From Thamnidium elegans (Eukaryota; Mucoromycota; Mucoromycetes; Mucorales; Mucoraceae), in NCBI GenBank assembly GCA_025201345.1, contig JAIXMG010000019.1:124001-188000 (forward strand): DNA of 64,000 nucleotides. The letters run 5' to 3'. Position numbers and translations under genes: made by a program. The notes beneath the pieces are model-generated. The model made no database searches, was not told the DNA's origin, and saw only the letters and a program-made list of their open reading frames with translations. Below are positions 47,019 through 57,058 of the stretch, piece after piece (position 1 is the stretch's first letter; each line of letters starts with the position of its first letter).

Positions 47019-47362
47019 TAAAAGAAACTGAAGCGTATATATATTTTTTTTATATTTGAGTGTATTTAATAAAGAAAAGTGGTATAGACTGGTATATATT
47101 TCTTTTTTTTTTAAAAAAAAAAAAACTTTTTTATATATTTATTTTACTGCGTATACGCGTATTTCCTCTGGTTTTTTTTTTTAAAAAAAAATGATATGAA
47201 GAGAGAAAAGGGAAATAGAGTTTTTGTGAAAGAGCAAAATGGTAAAACCTTGTCCTTAATAAGATTGGGGCCGTCCTTGTACGACCTAAAAAAATGTGAC
47301 TTCTTTTAGAGTAAAAAGACATTCCAAAAGGCTCAACTAGGAGCTGGTGGCTGTAGATAACT

Positions 47363-49222
47363 TCAGCTGAGGTGCCTCTCGGTGTCTTGATTTGATTTGA
47401 TATTATATTTTGAATTTAAATAATTCACTATTATACTTTTGATGTTTATAGCGGCGTTTATGTCTCTGTGCCAAATCCTCTTATCATCTAAACAAGTTTT
47501 GCAAACTTAAAACAGTAAACTATACATTAAATGATACTAGTACATGTACATAATTATTGAGGGGAGACATACTTAAAGATTCGTAACTTTTCTCGCCTTC
47601 TTTTTTTTTCTGCCAAAAAAAAAAAAAAAATAGTTAGTGTCTGTAACTGTCAAAAAAAAAAGTAGACTTACTTTCTATATTTGTTTTTTTTTAGAGTGCC
47701 ATGGCATTTTGAGTATGTTATCAACGTACAGAATTCGTCTACAAATACAACTAAAGATTTATTCGCTATTGCGACGATTGACTTCTATTTATTGATTAAA
47801 AAAAAAAAAAAAAAAAAAAAAAAAGTTATAAATAGGTATATACAACATATAATTCATTATTACCTTGATAGGGGCAAGTGTATTCTTTTCACAGCGCCTT
47901 GTATACTAACATTTCCGTATGAGATTATAGATCTCTTTTTTTATGGGACTAAGGACTGCTTAGCTTAAAACTTCTTCCTTTTTCTTCGTTTACTCTTTGT
48001 TGACCGGTGTGTTAAAGTTCGATTCGCTACAACGTAAGAGGCATAGTCCAAGGCCATCTGTATATTAGAGTATAAATACCCTTTTTGTTTCTCTATATCT
48101 ACAATGCGACATAAAATAAAAAATCCTATGGACCATAAAAAAAAATTACTAAATGTCATATTGTTTAATGTTCAATACCAATAATATTTACTTTTTATGA
48201 GTGCATGTTACGGAGAGAAAATACAAGAAATATTGCAGTTTTTGAAGTTTTTAAGAGGTCGTATATTAACTGAATTTCAGATTCTAAGTTGAAAAAAGAT
48301 TCCTATAATTTACTTTTTTTTTTTTTTTTTTTTTTCAAAAGATCTTAAGCCTTTCAAAGATATGTTAATGTGAATGCTTCATACGCTTCAATTATACGTA
48401 TAGGTACTTACTAAGCTTATTTTCGTTAATTTTTTTATGGTTTTTTTTTTCGTGTTTGTAATCCTAATAAAAACCACTGGAAACTTTTTTTTTTAAGATA
48501 TACCGTATGTTTCGAGACAAATGTACAATAACATCTAACAGATATACTTATTAAGTCTAATAAAACTTCATGCTAAATATATACTTTATTTTGTACTATT
48601 GTTGTAGAATAATCCGCGGCAATAGCAATATGTAAATCATCAAGAGTAGGTATATTATATAAATTTTCTAATCGATAGCTAGCAATAATTAGCTTTTATA
48701 AGACACAGGGAGTTGCAAAATTTACTTTTTTTATTCGGGTCAACACGAAAAATATCAAGGATTGCGTTACAAGAGATGTAGGCTATTAAACAAAAGTACA
48801 ATTTATAATCTATATGTGAAACATGTAAAACTTACTCCGATTCTGGCATTTATATTATTCGTATCGTTAGCCATCAGCCTAAATGAGTAACTCCATAAAA
48901 TTGGTGTGGTAATATCAGGGAAAGTAGTCAGAAGCTGCCCAATGAAGCATAAGAAAAGTGACGAAATGTATAGCATCTCGTCTTAATATCGAAGCTTCTT
49001 CTGCAGTAGTTCGAAAAAGTTTCTAGATATATGTGTTAGATATTAGATATTTTATACTCTGCAGATTTTGAACTCTTTCAATAAAGTGAAAACTTTGCAT
49101 TTTCTTGTAAAGTTATACTTTTGTAAAGGCAGTGCACGCTCTTCATCTAACTTTTTTCTTTTATTTATCGAAGCTTCTGAAGACTCTGAATATTCTGGAT
49201 TGTTTAATACTCTTTTGGACAT
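47363..49222 (-). pseudogene. Decayed intron-bearing gene with Fanzor/TnpB-like C-terminal nuclease end
   Basis: On the minus strand, exon-like blocks separated by GT...AG introns run from a possible start at 49,222 (MSKRVLNNPEYSESSEAS) through RRDAIHFVTFLMLHW, IGPTSLVTQSLIFFVLTRIK, YRLENLYNIPTLDDLHIAIA and EIQLIYDLLKTSKTAIFL to a C-terminal part. That part has ISYGNVSIQGAVKRIHLPLS, then LVVFVDEFCTLITYSKCHGT, then CKTCLDDKRIWHRDINAAINI, ending at TGA 47,363-47,365. The order of a G-containing strand, a DE-F-x-T block leading into C-x-x-C, a second C-x-x-C and R-D-x-N-A-A-x-N-I is the RuvC II / zinc-ribbon / RuvC III end of TnpB and eukaryotic Fanzor proteins. Decay is visible: in-frame TAA codons at about 47,966 and 47,936, an in-frame TAG near 48,567, a frame change near 48,920 and a lost Cys in the first knuckle. 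The link of the N-terminal blocks to the C-terminal end is inferred from strand, order and spacing. Confidence 0.55.
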
Positions 49223-49946
49223 GTAATATGCTTTAAAAAGTTACCGACAATAATAATAAAAGAAAGCGCGAAAAGAAAGACGTAGACATATTCATGATTG
49301 TTGTCAACCATACGTGGTACCGAAACTTTTAATGTATCAATGATTTATCGACAGTCTCAAATTGAAATTTCAGTCAATACTTACGTGTAAACGCTTTATT
49401 AAAAAAAAAAAGTATAATAGTTGAGAACGTAGATTATTCTTAACGAGATTCTGTAGTATTTAAATTTATGAAATGCAAACTCTATGGAGCAATTAAGCAT
49501 CGCGTCATTTATTAATCACAAAGGTTAATACATAATCGTTTATCTTAGGAACCGCAGCCCAAATCCTTAGGGCAGCTTCGGATCGGGAGCTGTATCCTTT
49601 TATACAAAAAAAAAAAAAAAAAAAAAAAAGCTGTATCCCTACGTGCACACCTGTGGTTCCTAAGAAGACCGATACATATGAGCAGCCTAAACTTGACTGT
49701 TCTATTCTGTTGTTCCCTTTGTTATTAACACAATGATACAAGAAAATTTAACCATACTGTTTTTATTTATGATATCTATAGACAGTCCTAATGAAGTATG
49801 ATATTCTTAAGGCAGTACCGTTATACCCTCAAAGTTTTTTTGTAAAGTTTTATTAAAAGAAGACTGTGATGGCAGTCACTCATAGTTTTTTTTTTTTCAC
49901 CTTTTTTTTTCTCTACAGTTATCTTTTTTCCTTTTTATACACACAT
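49223..49946. other. Gene-poor interval upstream of ITPase
   Basis: AT-rich, with an A/T insertion described separately. A minus-strand open frame (about 49,741-49,505; SSLGCSYVSVFLGTTGVHVG) crosses the insertion, which breaks it by adding a Phe run; it may be an old coding segment but no family is recognised. Confidence 0.4.
49588..49638 (+). mobile_element. 31-bp poly(A) insertion with 10-bp target-site duplication
   Basis: AGCTGTATCC (49,588-49,597) is followed by TTTTATAC, about 24 A, and a second AGCTGTATCC (49,629-49,638). The direct repeat flanking a short tail plus poly(A) is the trace left by target-primed reverse transcription, as done by LINE-type enzymes, here with almost no body sequence. 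Confidence 0.7.
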
Positions 49947-50873
49947 ATGAGTACCAACACTTTACCTAAACTCAGTAAGTCAAACGACAGACTAAATATG
50001 TATAATTTATACTAAAAAGCAAATAATAATAATAATAAAAAAGTTTTTGTTACTGGTAACAAGAACAAGCTTTTAGAAGTGCAAGCTATTTTAGAAGGTG
50101 TCATCGATGTCGATTCACACAAAGTAGATTGTAAGAACAAAAAAGAAAGAAAGAGAAAGAAAGGAAAAATTAAGCTTTATATATGTAGTACCCGAGCTTC
50201 AGGGTGAAACCCAAGAAATTGCAAAGCAAAAATGTAAACTTGCCTCGGAAATTGTAAATATGACTTAGTGTATGAGGGAGTATATGTTTATTCTGATTAT
50301 CTTTATTAGCTTAATGGTCCTTGTATCACTGAAGATACTGCTTTATGTTTCAATGCTATGAACGGACTTCCTGGACCTTACATGTAAAAAAAAAAACTAT
50401 TTATACAAAGGTTTAGAACTTACTTTCTTGTTAAATAGTAAATGGTTCCAAGATTCTATTGGTCATGTTGGTATTAACAAAATGCTCGATGGGTTTGACG
50501 ATAGATCTGCTTACGCTCTTTGTACATTTGGTTACTGTGAAGGACCTGGTCATGAACCTATTATTTTTGAAGGAAAGACACATGTAAGTACAAAAAAAGT
50601 TCAATAATGTAAGTAAATCTGATTTTGAAATTTAGGGTAAAATTGTAACTGCACGTGGACCTGGTGTATTTGGTTGGGATGCTATTTTTCAACCTGACGG
50701 ATTTGATAAAACGTAATGAAACGAAAGTCAATTTATACATATATAGAAGAATATTTAAATTATATTATTTATTTTATAGTTTTGCTGAATTAGATAAGGT
50801 AACCAAGAACTCTATCTCTCATCGCGGAAAAGCTTTAGATGCATTAAAGGCTTATTTCAAAGAAAAGAAATAA
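49947..50873 (+). CDS. HAM1: Inosine triphosphate pyrophosphatase (HAM1/ITPA)
   Basis: Seven exons (49947-49974, 50044-50130, 50189-50253, 50310-50383, 50439-50583, 50636-50712, 50780-50873) give 189 residues, the normal length. It hydrolyses ITP, dITP and XTP to the monophosphates and keeps deaminated purines out of DNA and RNA. Visible signatures are [16 protein letters not shown] at the start, [37 protein letters not shown], the [15 protein letters not shown] loop and the terminal [10 protein letters not shown]. The first exon encodes only ten residues. Its stop lies 32 bp from the stop of the opposing zinc-finger gene. Confidence 0.96.
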
Positions 50874-50905
50874 TGTGACGGATTTATATAATAAAATAAA
50901 AGCTC

Positions 50906-51774
50906 TCAACTGGAGCTGATTGAAGTAGGAGAGGACGGGTCTTCATAATATTGTGTTGGTAACAATTTATTATTACTATCTCCATATTGACTTGCAGGAG
51001 GGGATGGTAAATTATTATAATAGCCATGTTGTAACTGCAGAGAACTGGTATCGTGACACATACGAGCATGTCGAACTAAAATTGTCTTTTTGGTATAACT
51101 ATATAACAAGTTATTAAAAATAGACTGCCTACGCAAAATAAAAATAAAAATATTACCTCTTGTTGCATTCATAACATTTATAGGGACGGTTGCCTGTATG
51201 TATACGCCTACATAAATGTATATTAATATCTAACAGGACAATACTATATATATATATATATATATGGATATATACCGATGTCTCGCTAATGAACTGCTAT
51301 CGCTAAAACTTTTTTTACATGTATTGACTTCGCAAATATGAGGTCGTTCACCTGAGTGAGTACGTAAATGTACTGTTAGAGCGGATCTCTTTAAAATAAC
51401 AGATAAATACACACATACAAAAACAAAAAACAAAAAAAAAGTAGGGTGGTACAATACCTGTATAAAGCGTTTGCCACAATAAAGTTCTGTGCATTGAAAA
51501 GGTCTTGATAGAATGAATTAGAATATAACGAAAAATATAATATATTATAAATAATATTTTTTACCTATCATTAGTATGTATTCTATAATGCCTTGCTGCA
51601 TCGGAAGGTCTACCTATTAGTAATAAATGATGGTATTAGTATATAGTACTTATTGGAATTAATAAAGTTCGGAGCACACCTACTAAATGATTTGTGACAC
51701 TCTGGCCATTTACAAGCATGTCGTTTCAATGTTTTATCTGTTTGATCCATATGAATTAATTCAGCAATATCCAT
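50906..51774 (-). CDS. C2H2 zinc-finger DNA-binding protein
   Basis: Six exons (51774-51680, 51609-51565, 51503-51458, 51388-51276, 51207-51157, 51128-50906) give 190 residues. Fingers follow one another with HTGERP-like linkers: [79 protein letters not shown], and CYECNK...HARMCH. Some C-to-C gaps are four residues, as in the Zap1/GLI-like C-x4-C fingers. The last finger has an unusually long insert ([20 protein letters not shown]). A low-complexity Ser/Pro/Tyr tail ends the protein. Introns fall within or next to each finger. Probably a transcription factor; its target is not predictable. Confidence 0.85.
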
Positions 51775-52122
51775 AATATAATTAAAGAAGAAAGAAAGCA
51801 AGAAGAAAAAAAAAAAAAAAAAAAAATAAGAAGAAAAGAAAAGAGTATTTTTATTGCAGAGAGAGAAAAAGGGGAATATATAAATGCGAACAAGATTTGC
51901 GGTAAAAAAAGATTTGTTTGTAAATAACAAGAAAACCAGTAAAAAGCATTTGTCTTTTTCCACAAGAATTATGATGAAACGCTTATATATATTTAGGCTG
52001 TTCCTTTCCCCTTTTTATCATATATATATAAAAGAATTTTGTTTCAAAACTTGTAATAAACAACAAAAGAAATCACTGATACATCTGTGCGGGCTAATTT
52101 CTTCCCTCCCTTCTTTTTTATT

Positions 52123-53174
52123 TTATATTTTACTAGCGCGCAAATCTCCTTGATCAACAATCTCCAACGCTAATTCGGCAACTGGTTTAAACATTTCTGC
52201 GTAAAAAATGGCTTGTGCAGAAGATGCTTGTTTACGAGCAATACGTGCTGCAATTCCTTGCGCAATGACAGATAACTATTTAAATAAATTAATAACAATC
52301 ATACAATTATGTAATGATACACTTTACTCTGAAAAAGGAAAAAGCAACAGCAAATAACCAATTATGAATGGGGTAGGTTATGTTTAATTGTAAACAATAA
52401 TACTGCATCAATTCATTTGAGTTGGGAACAGGTAAATTATGCAGTCCTTTTAACCCCATAAACCCACTATCAACAGGAACATAAAATGGCTGAAGTAAAT
52501 TAGCAAGATCAGACAATGGGTGTCCAATAGTAGATAGTTCCCAATCCAATACCCCAATCACTCTAGCTTTCGTTGGATGAAATACCAAGTTATCAATTTT
52601 AAAATCACCATGAACAATAGTAGCTTGATCTTTTACTTGATTTCGTTGAAACCAAGAATACATTTCATCAAAACGAGGAATGGGTCCTACCTGTTCACCC
52701 GTTTCTTCATTCACAACTACCGCTTGTGCTTGTGATACTTTACTGAGTGATTTCATTTGACGATTATAAAATCCTGTATCTCGGCCATAGTCTCGTAAAC
52801 CAATCTTTTTAAAATCAACCGAATGTAATTTGACTAATGTAGATACAGCAGAGAACCAACTATAAAACATATTAAACCTTTTTTTTTCTGTTCTATTTAT
52901 ATATATATAACTATCATACCATTCTCGACGTTCTTCAAAAGGTAATCCCAACAGCTTTACATCAGAAAATATTCTTCCTTGCAAAAACTCCATAACATAA
53001 AAAGGTGTTCCAATTACGCCAATATCTTCACATAAAGCATATACTTTAGGGACTGGTACATCAGAATATTGTCCTAAAGCATGAATAATACGGTACTCTC
53101 TTTCTACTGCATGTGCCGTTTTTGACAATAGAGCTCCTGGAGGCTTTTTACGTAAAACATATTGTTGGTTACTA

Positions 53175-53209
<35 letters not shown>

Positions 53210-53511
53210 TTTATATTAAAAAAAAAAAAAAAAAAAAGTGTGTTTCTAGTCCTCACTTACTTTCCGTCTTTTAAAAGGTACGTAGGGTTCGATTGCCCAA
53301 GTTTAAACTGACTAATCTCTAAAGGAGCTTTGAATCCTGGAATCACCTTTAATAGAAATACTTGTAACGAATTGACATCAACTTGATGACTTTTTTTTTT
53401 ATGTATAGGAGGGTCGTTTCAACAAAAAAAAACATTTTTTTATTTTATTTTTTACTCTTACCCTTTTCTTACGGAAGAGGTTGTCTGCCCTAATTCTTTT
53501 TTATTTGCCAT
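52123..53511 (-). CDS. Aminoglycoside-phosphotransferase-fold kinase, ACAD10/11 N-terminal-like
   Basis: Five exons (53511-53473, 53346-53261, 53171-52920, 52859-52328, 52275-52123) give 353 residues. It begins with the substrate-side strand VIPGFKAPLEISQFKLGQSNPTYLL and QYVLRKKPPG, followed by AVEREYRIIHALG and VPVPKVYALCED, then the kinase-like loop IVHGDFKIDNLVFHPTKARVIGVLDWELSTIGHPLSDLAN. H-G-D-F-K-x-D-N and the later D-W-E are the catalytic and metal-binding residues. This is the fold that is fused to acyl-CoA dehydrogenase in ACAD10/11 of animals, where it phosphorylates 4-hydroxyacyl-CoA; here it is free-standing. The C-terminal end ASKI is not a standard peroxisomal signal. An intron with two A runs of over 15 separates exons 2 and 3. 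Confidence 0.86.
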
Positions 53512-53991
53512 GACTAAAGCAACAACTGGAAGAAGAAAAAAATATTGTACACGCAAGTTTATTTGCTTTGATCACATGTGTTGCCCTATTCATGCTCCTT
53601 TTTCCACCATATCAAGATGAAATGGAAAAATATAATAGCCGCTCTCCTTATGTATTATTTGGTAACCTGGGATACATAAAAAAAAAAAAAAAAAAAAGAC
53701 ATAGCACAAAGGAGTCTACCAGGAGATGATATTACTTATTTATACATAGGAGAAGCAAGACATGTTTATCGATTGCTTTGTCAATTAGTACACACGCACA
53801 CATACAAAATATCATATCTCCTTATATAACATGAGCTCCTTTTTTCTCCTCCCTTTATATTTCTATATAATTGCACTTGTAATAAACCTGCCAGATAAAA
53901 AGAAAGTGAGAACAGAGAGTAAAACATCAAAAAGTACTCATTCCTTTTTTTTCCCTTTTTTTAAATATAAATATATACTCATTTATATATA
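53512..53991. promoter_or_regulatory. Divergent interval between kinase-fold gene and membrane-protein gene
   Basis: 480 bp between two genes that point away from each other. AT-rich with an A run near 53,680. No particular motif could be assigned. Confidence 0.45.
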
Positions 53992-54410
53992 ATGACACAT
54001 TTAAGTGATTTCAGTTTTTTACGTAAGTCTCTTTTTGCATGATTAATATACATGTTTACTTAGATTTATACATGTAGAACGAACTGTCTCATTCGCATAC
54101 TTATTTATATGGTATACCTACCGCGTCTGGACACTGGACAAGTTTAGTTGTTTGCATCCTAAGCGATTTAGACAAGGCGAATTAAAGAGTATTGTGACAC
54201 TGCTAATTCTATTTATGATACCGTTTCAATTGTTTTACGGTAAAAAAAAATCATGCATAATTTTTTACTCGTAGACTGAGATTTCTTTTAGATATAACTT
54301 CAGTTAAAATCAAGTACGAAGAAGGTTTTGCAAATGTGTTGGGACATGTTTTTACAAAGCCTGAAGTTATGTGGACAAAAGCAGATCGAGATCTTGTTAT
54401 TCCTACAGGT

Positions 54411-54442
<32 letters not shown>

Positions 54443-55952
54443 CACTCTCTAGAAAAAAAAAATTTAATATATGATTTTACCTTAGAATATAGTCTCTGTA
54501 TTGGATTTTCTTTACAAACTGGAACTCTTGTTTTACTCCAATGTTTTTGGAATTACCTTGCCAACTCTATCACAAGAACAAGTTTCATGACAAGTAGAGA
54601 ATTCAGATTTTATATAGCATGGACTTGCTCCAGCTTTATTCTCTTTCCCATTTTACAATATAATTTTTCGCGGGACATTTATGAACCAACCTATAAGGAA
54701 ATCATGCCTGAAATGGTCTATGGTATTGGTACGTTGAGAAAATTTTGTATTTTTTTTTTTTTAAAAAAAAAACTAAATGGTTCTTTTTTTTTTGCTGTAG
54801 AATTATTTATTGTTGCTTGCCTTGGTGTTGTATCTCATTTCAGATTTAGAAAGCTGTTATTAAACAGTCGCGATACAACAAACGGTAGATCGATTACACA
54901 AAAAATCCGGTACTTTCAAGAAATCAATTTAGTCCTGTCTACTGTATTGTTTGGACATGGTACCTTATTAACCATTCTTAGTTGCGACGGTCTAACCGCC
55001 CGAAAGACATTAAATATTCATAAATTTTCTGCTGATTTTTTTATTTGTAACAGTAAGTATGCTAACAAAAAAAAGGGGGAGTTCCTTTTTACTTACATGT
55101 ATTTTTTTTTTAGTTAATGTTTGTGCAGTGATTACTTGGTTTTGTATGATTTTAATCTTTCATCCTAAACATAACAATGCCCCTGTCCATCCCTCCGACG
55201 AAGACTTTTTAGCAGACAGTACAAATGGTACAGACAAACAAATCAATAACCAAAGCGGTATTAGCAGTAACTACGCGCAAGCATCTACTTTGGTCTTCGA
55301 TAGCTCACAGTCGGGAAGTGAATACGCTTACAGTAAAAGCGGTGTTCATCCTCTGTCTCAGTCTGGCATAACGAATTGCGATAGCGCTTTTCAATTTGGG
55401 TCGATACCTATCGCGCCTAACCCAGTGGATGTTAGTTATCGCAATAATAACTCGATTACATCTACTGCACCTTCTGTAACTACACTGGTCTCTCATCATC
55501 AACATTCGATGCCAAGTAAAGGAAGTTGTGGTCGGTCAATGAAAGGGTTTATAACAGAAAAGACCGATTATTTGTCAGTTTCCGTAGCCGATGAAAGTAA
55601 ACCAGATCCGTATTACTTGGACGAAAGTCCAGCAGTAAACTCTTTGGCGTTACAGCCTATACAAACCTATAAAGAACTGGAAGGAAATGAAGAGTATGCT
55701 CCTCCTCCGCTTTCTCCAGCTAGAAAGAATCGGGACGTGATTCATAGTTTACGACCTGATCAAGATCGTAGTAGGTACACACACTCCATGATGATTGTCC
55801 CCTGTGACGAAGATATAGGTGAATTCGGTATCAATCATATTCCTAAACCTGTTACGGAAGAGTCAAGATATATCTCTATGAGTCACTCAACCTCTTCATT
55901 ACTATTACCTTTACCTTTCGAAGACACTTTTACAACTACGCCCACGTTTTAA
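53992..55952 (+). CDS. Multi-pass membrane protein, possible seven-helix receptor-like protein
   Basis: Six exons (53992-54022, 54078-54239, 54292-54408, 54486-54728, 54801-55052, 55114-55952) give 547 residues. About seven hydrophobic segments lie in the first 300 residues (for example FAYLFIWYTYRVW, IVTLLILFMIPFQLFY, LCIGFSLQTGTLVLLQCF, FYIAWTCSSFILFPILQY, ELFIVACLGVVSHF, INLVLSTVLFGHGTLLTIL, NVCAVITWFCMILIF). A long soluble tail of about 240 residues follows, rich in Ser, Asn and Pro (SPARKN, DQDRSRYTHSMM). The helix number and phospho-site-rich tail resemble fungal receptor-like proteins, including those with RGS-type tails, but no RGS domain is seen. I do not recognise the family. Confidence 0.7.
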
Positions 55953-56116
55953 AATCCCGGTTCAAGATCTCATCCCAAAAAAAAAAGCGATGTGACTCTT
56001 TCAAATTGACAGACTATTTAAAACACCTTAATTTTTTAATGTTTAGCTCTTTTTTTTTTCTTTTTTCTTTTTTTTTTTTTTTTTTTTTTTCCATTCGTAA
56101 AACAAAATAAAATACA

Positions 56117-57058
56117 ATGGTTGATCTTTCTACAAAAGTTGCTGGTCTTTCTCTTCCTAACCTTCTCTTCAATGCTTCAGGCGTTTGTTGTCAAACCGAA
56201 GCTGACTTGAAGCTTATGATTGAAAGTGAGTCTGGTTCATTAATCACCAAGTCTGCTACATACGAATACCGTGAAGGTAACCCTTCTCCTCGTTATTTAC
56301 CTTTGCCTTCTGGTCTCGGTTCTATTAACTCTATGGGTCTCCCCAATGAAGGTTATGAATATTACTTGAACTTTGCTAAAAACTACGATTACTCTAGCAA
56401 GAAGCCTTTATTTATTTCTCTCTCTGGATTATCTTTAGCCGATAATGTCAAGATGTGTGAAGCCTTTGTTGCTGCTGATTTACCTTGTGTATTGGAAGTC
56501 AATTTTTCTTGTCCCAACGTACCCGGTAAGCCTCAATTGGGTTATGATATGGAAGCCATGGAAAACGCTTTAAATGTTTTAGCTCCTCTTATCAAGAAGC
56601 CTTTCGGTGTCAAGTTACCTCCTTACTTTGATATTGCTCATTTCGATACTGCTGCTGCCATCTTCAATAAGTTTGATAACTTGGTTTATGTTACTTGTAT
56701 TAACTCTGTTGGTAATGGTTTAGCTATTGATTTCGAAACCGAGTCTGCCTTGATTAAGCCCAAGGATGGCTTTGGTGGTTTGGGTGGTTTAATGGTTTTA
56801 AATACTGCATTAGCTAACGTTAACGCGTTTTATCGTCGTTTGCCTACTAAGCAAGTCATTGGTGTTGGTGGTGTTACTTCTGGTAAGGAAGTCTTCCTCC
56901 ATGTCTTGGCTGGTGCCAGTGCTGTTCAAATCGGTACTACTTTGAAGGAAGAAGGTCCTACTGTCTTTGCTCGTATCAATAAGGAGTTGACTGATATCAT
57001 GATCGCTAAGGGTTACAAGTCTCTTGATGAGTTCCGTGGCAAGGTCAAAACTTTATAA
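56117..57058 (+). CDS. URA1: Dihydroorotate dehydrogenase, class 1A (fumarate-dependent, cytosolic)
   Basis: One intron-free frame of 313 residues. It oxidises dihydroorotate to orotate in pyrimidine synthesis, with fumarate as acceptor in class 1A enzymes. Features: FNASGVCCQTEADLKLM at the start, SGSLITKSAT, SINSMGLPNEGYEYYL, the active-site loop EVNFSCPNVPGKPQ with catalytic Cys132, FGVKLPPYFD, CINSVGNGLAIDFE, and FMN-phosphate site IGVGGVTSGKE and GASAVQIGT. Most fungi use the mitochondrial class 2 enzyme; class 1A is the Lactococcus and Saccharomyces Ura1 type, and its presence outside lactic bacteria is usually explained by transfer. Codon choice is strongly biased (GGT, AAG, TCT, GTT), so it is probably well expressed. 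No presequence or membrane helix is present. Confidence 0.95.
   Translation: MVDLSTKVAGLSLPNLLFNASGVCCQTEADLKLMIESESGSLITKSATYEYREGNPSPRYLPLPSGLGSINSMGLPNEGYEYYLNFAKNYDYSSKKPLFISLSGLSLADNVKMCEAFVAADLPCVLEVNFSCPNVPGKPQLGYDMEAMENALNVLAPLIKKPFGVKLPPYFDIAHFDTAAAIFNKFDNLVYVTCINSVGNGLAIDFETESALIKPKDGFGGLGGLMVLNTALANVNAFYRRLPTKQVIGVGGVTSGKEVFLHVLAGASAVQIGTTLKEEGPTVFARINKELTDIMIAKGYKSLDEFRGKVKTL

Noticed and set aside
48555..48569. A 12-bp intron removing the in-frame TAG in the decayed Fanzor-like gene
   Set aside because: GTATATATTTAG has intron-like ends, but twelve bases cannot be removed by the spliceosome; a nonsense mutation is the simpler reading.
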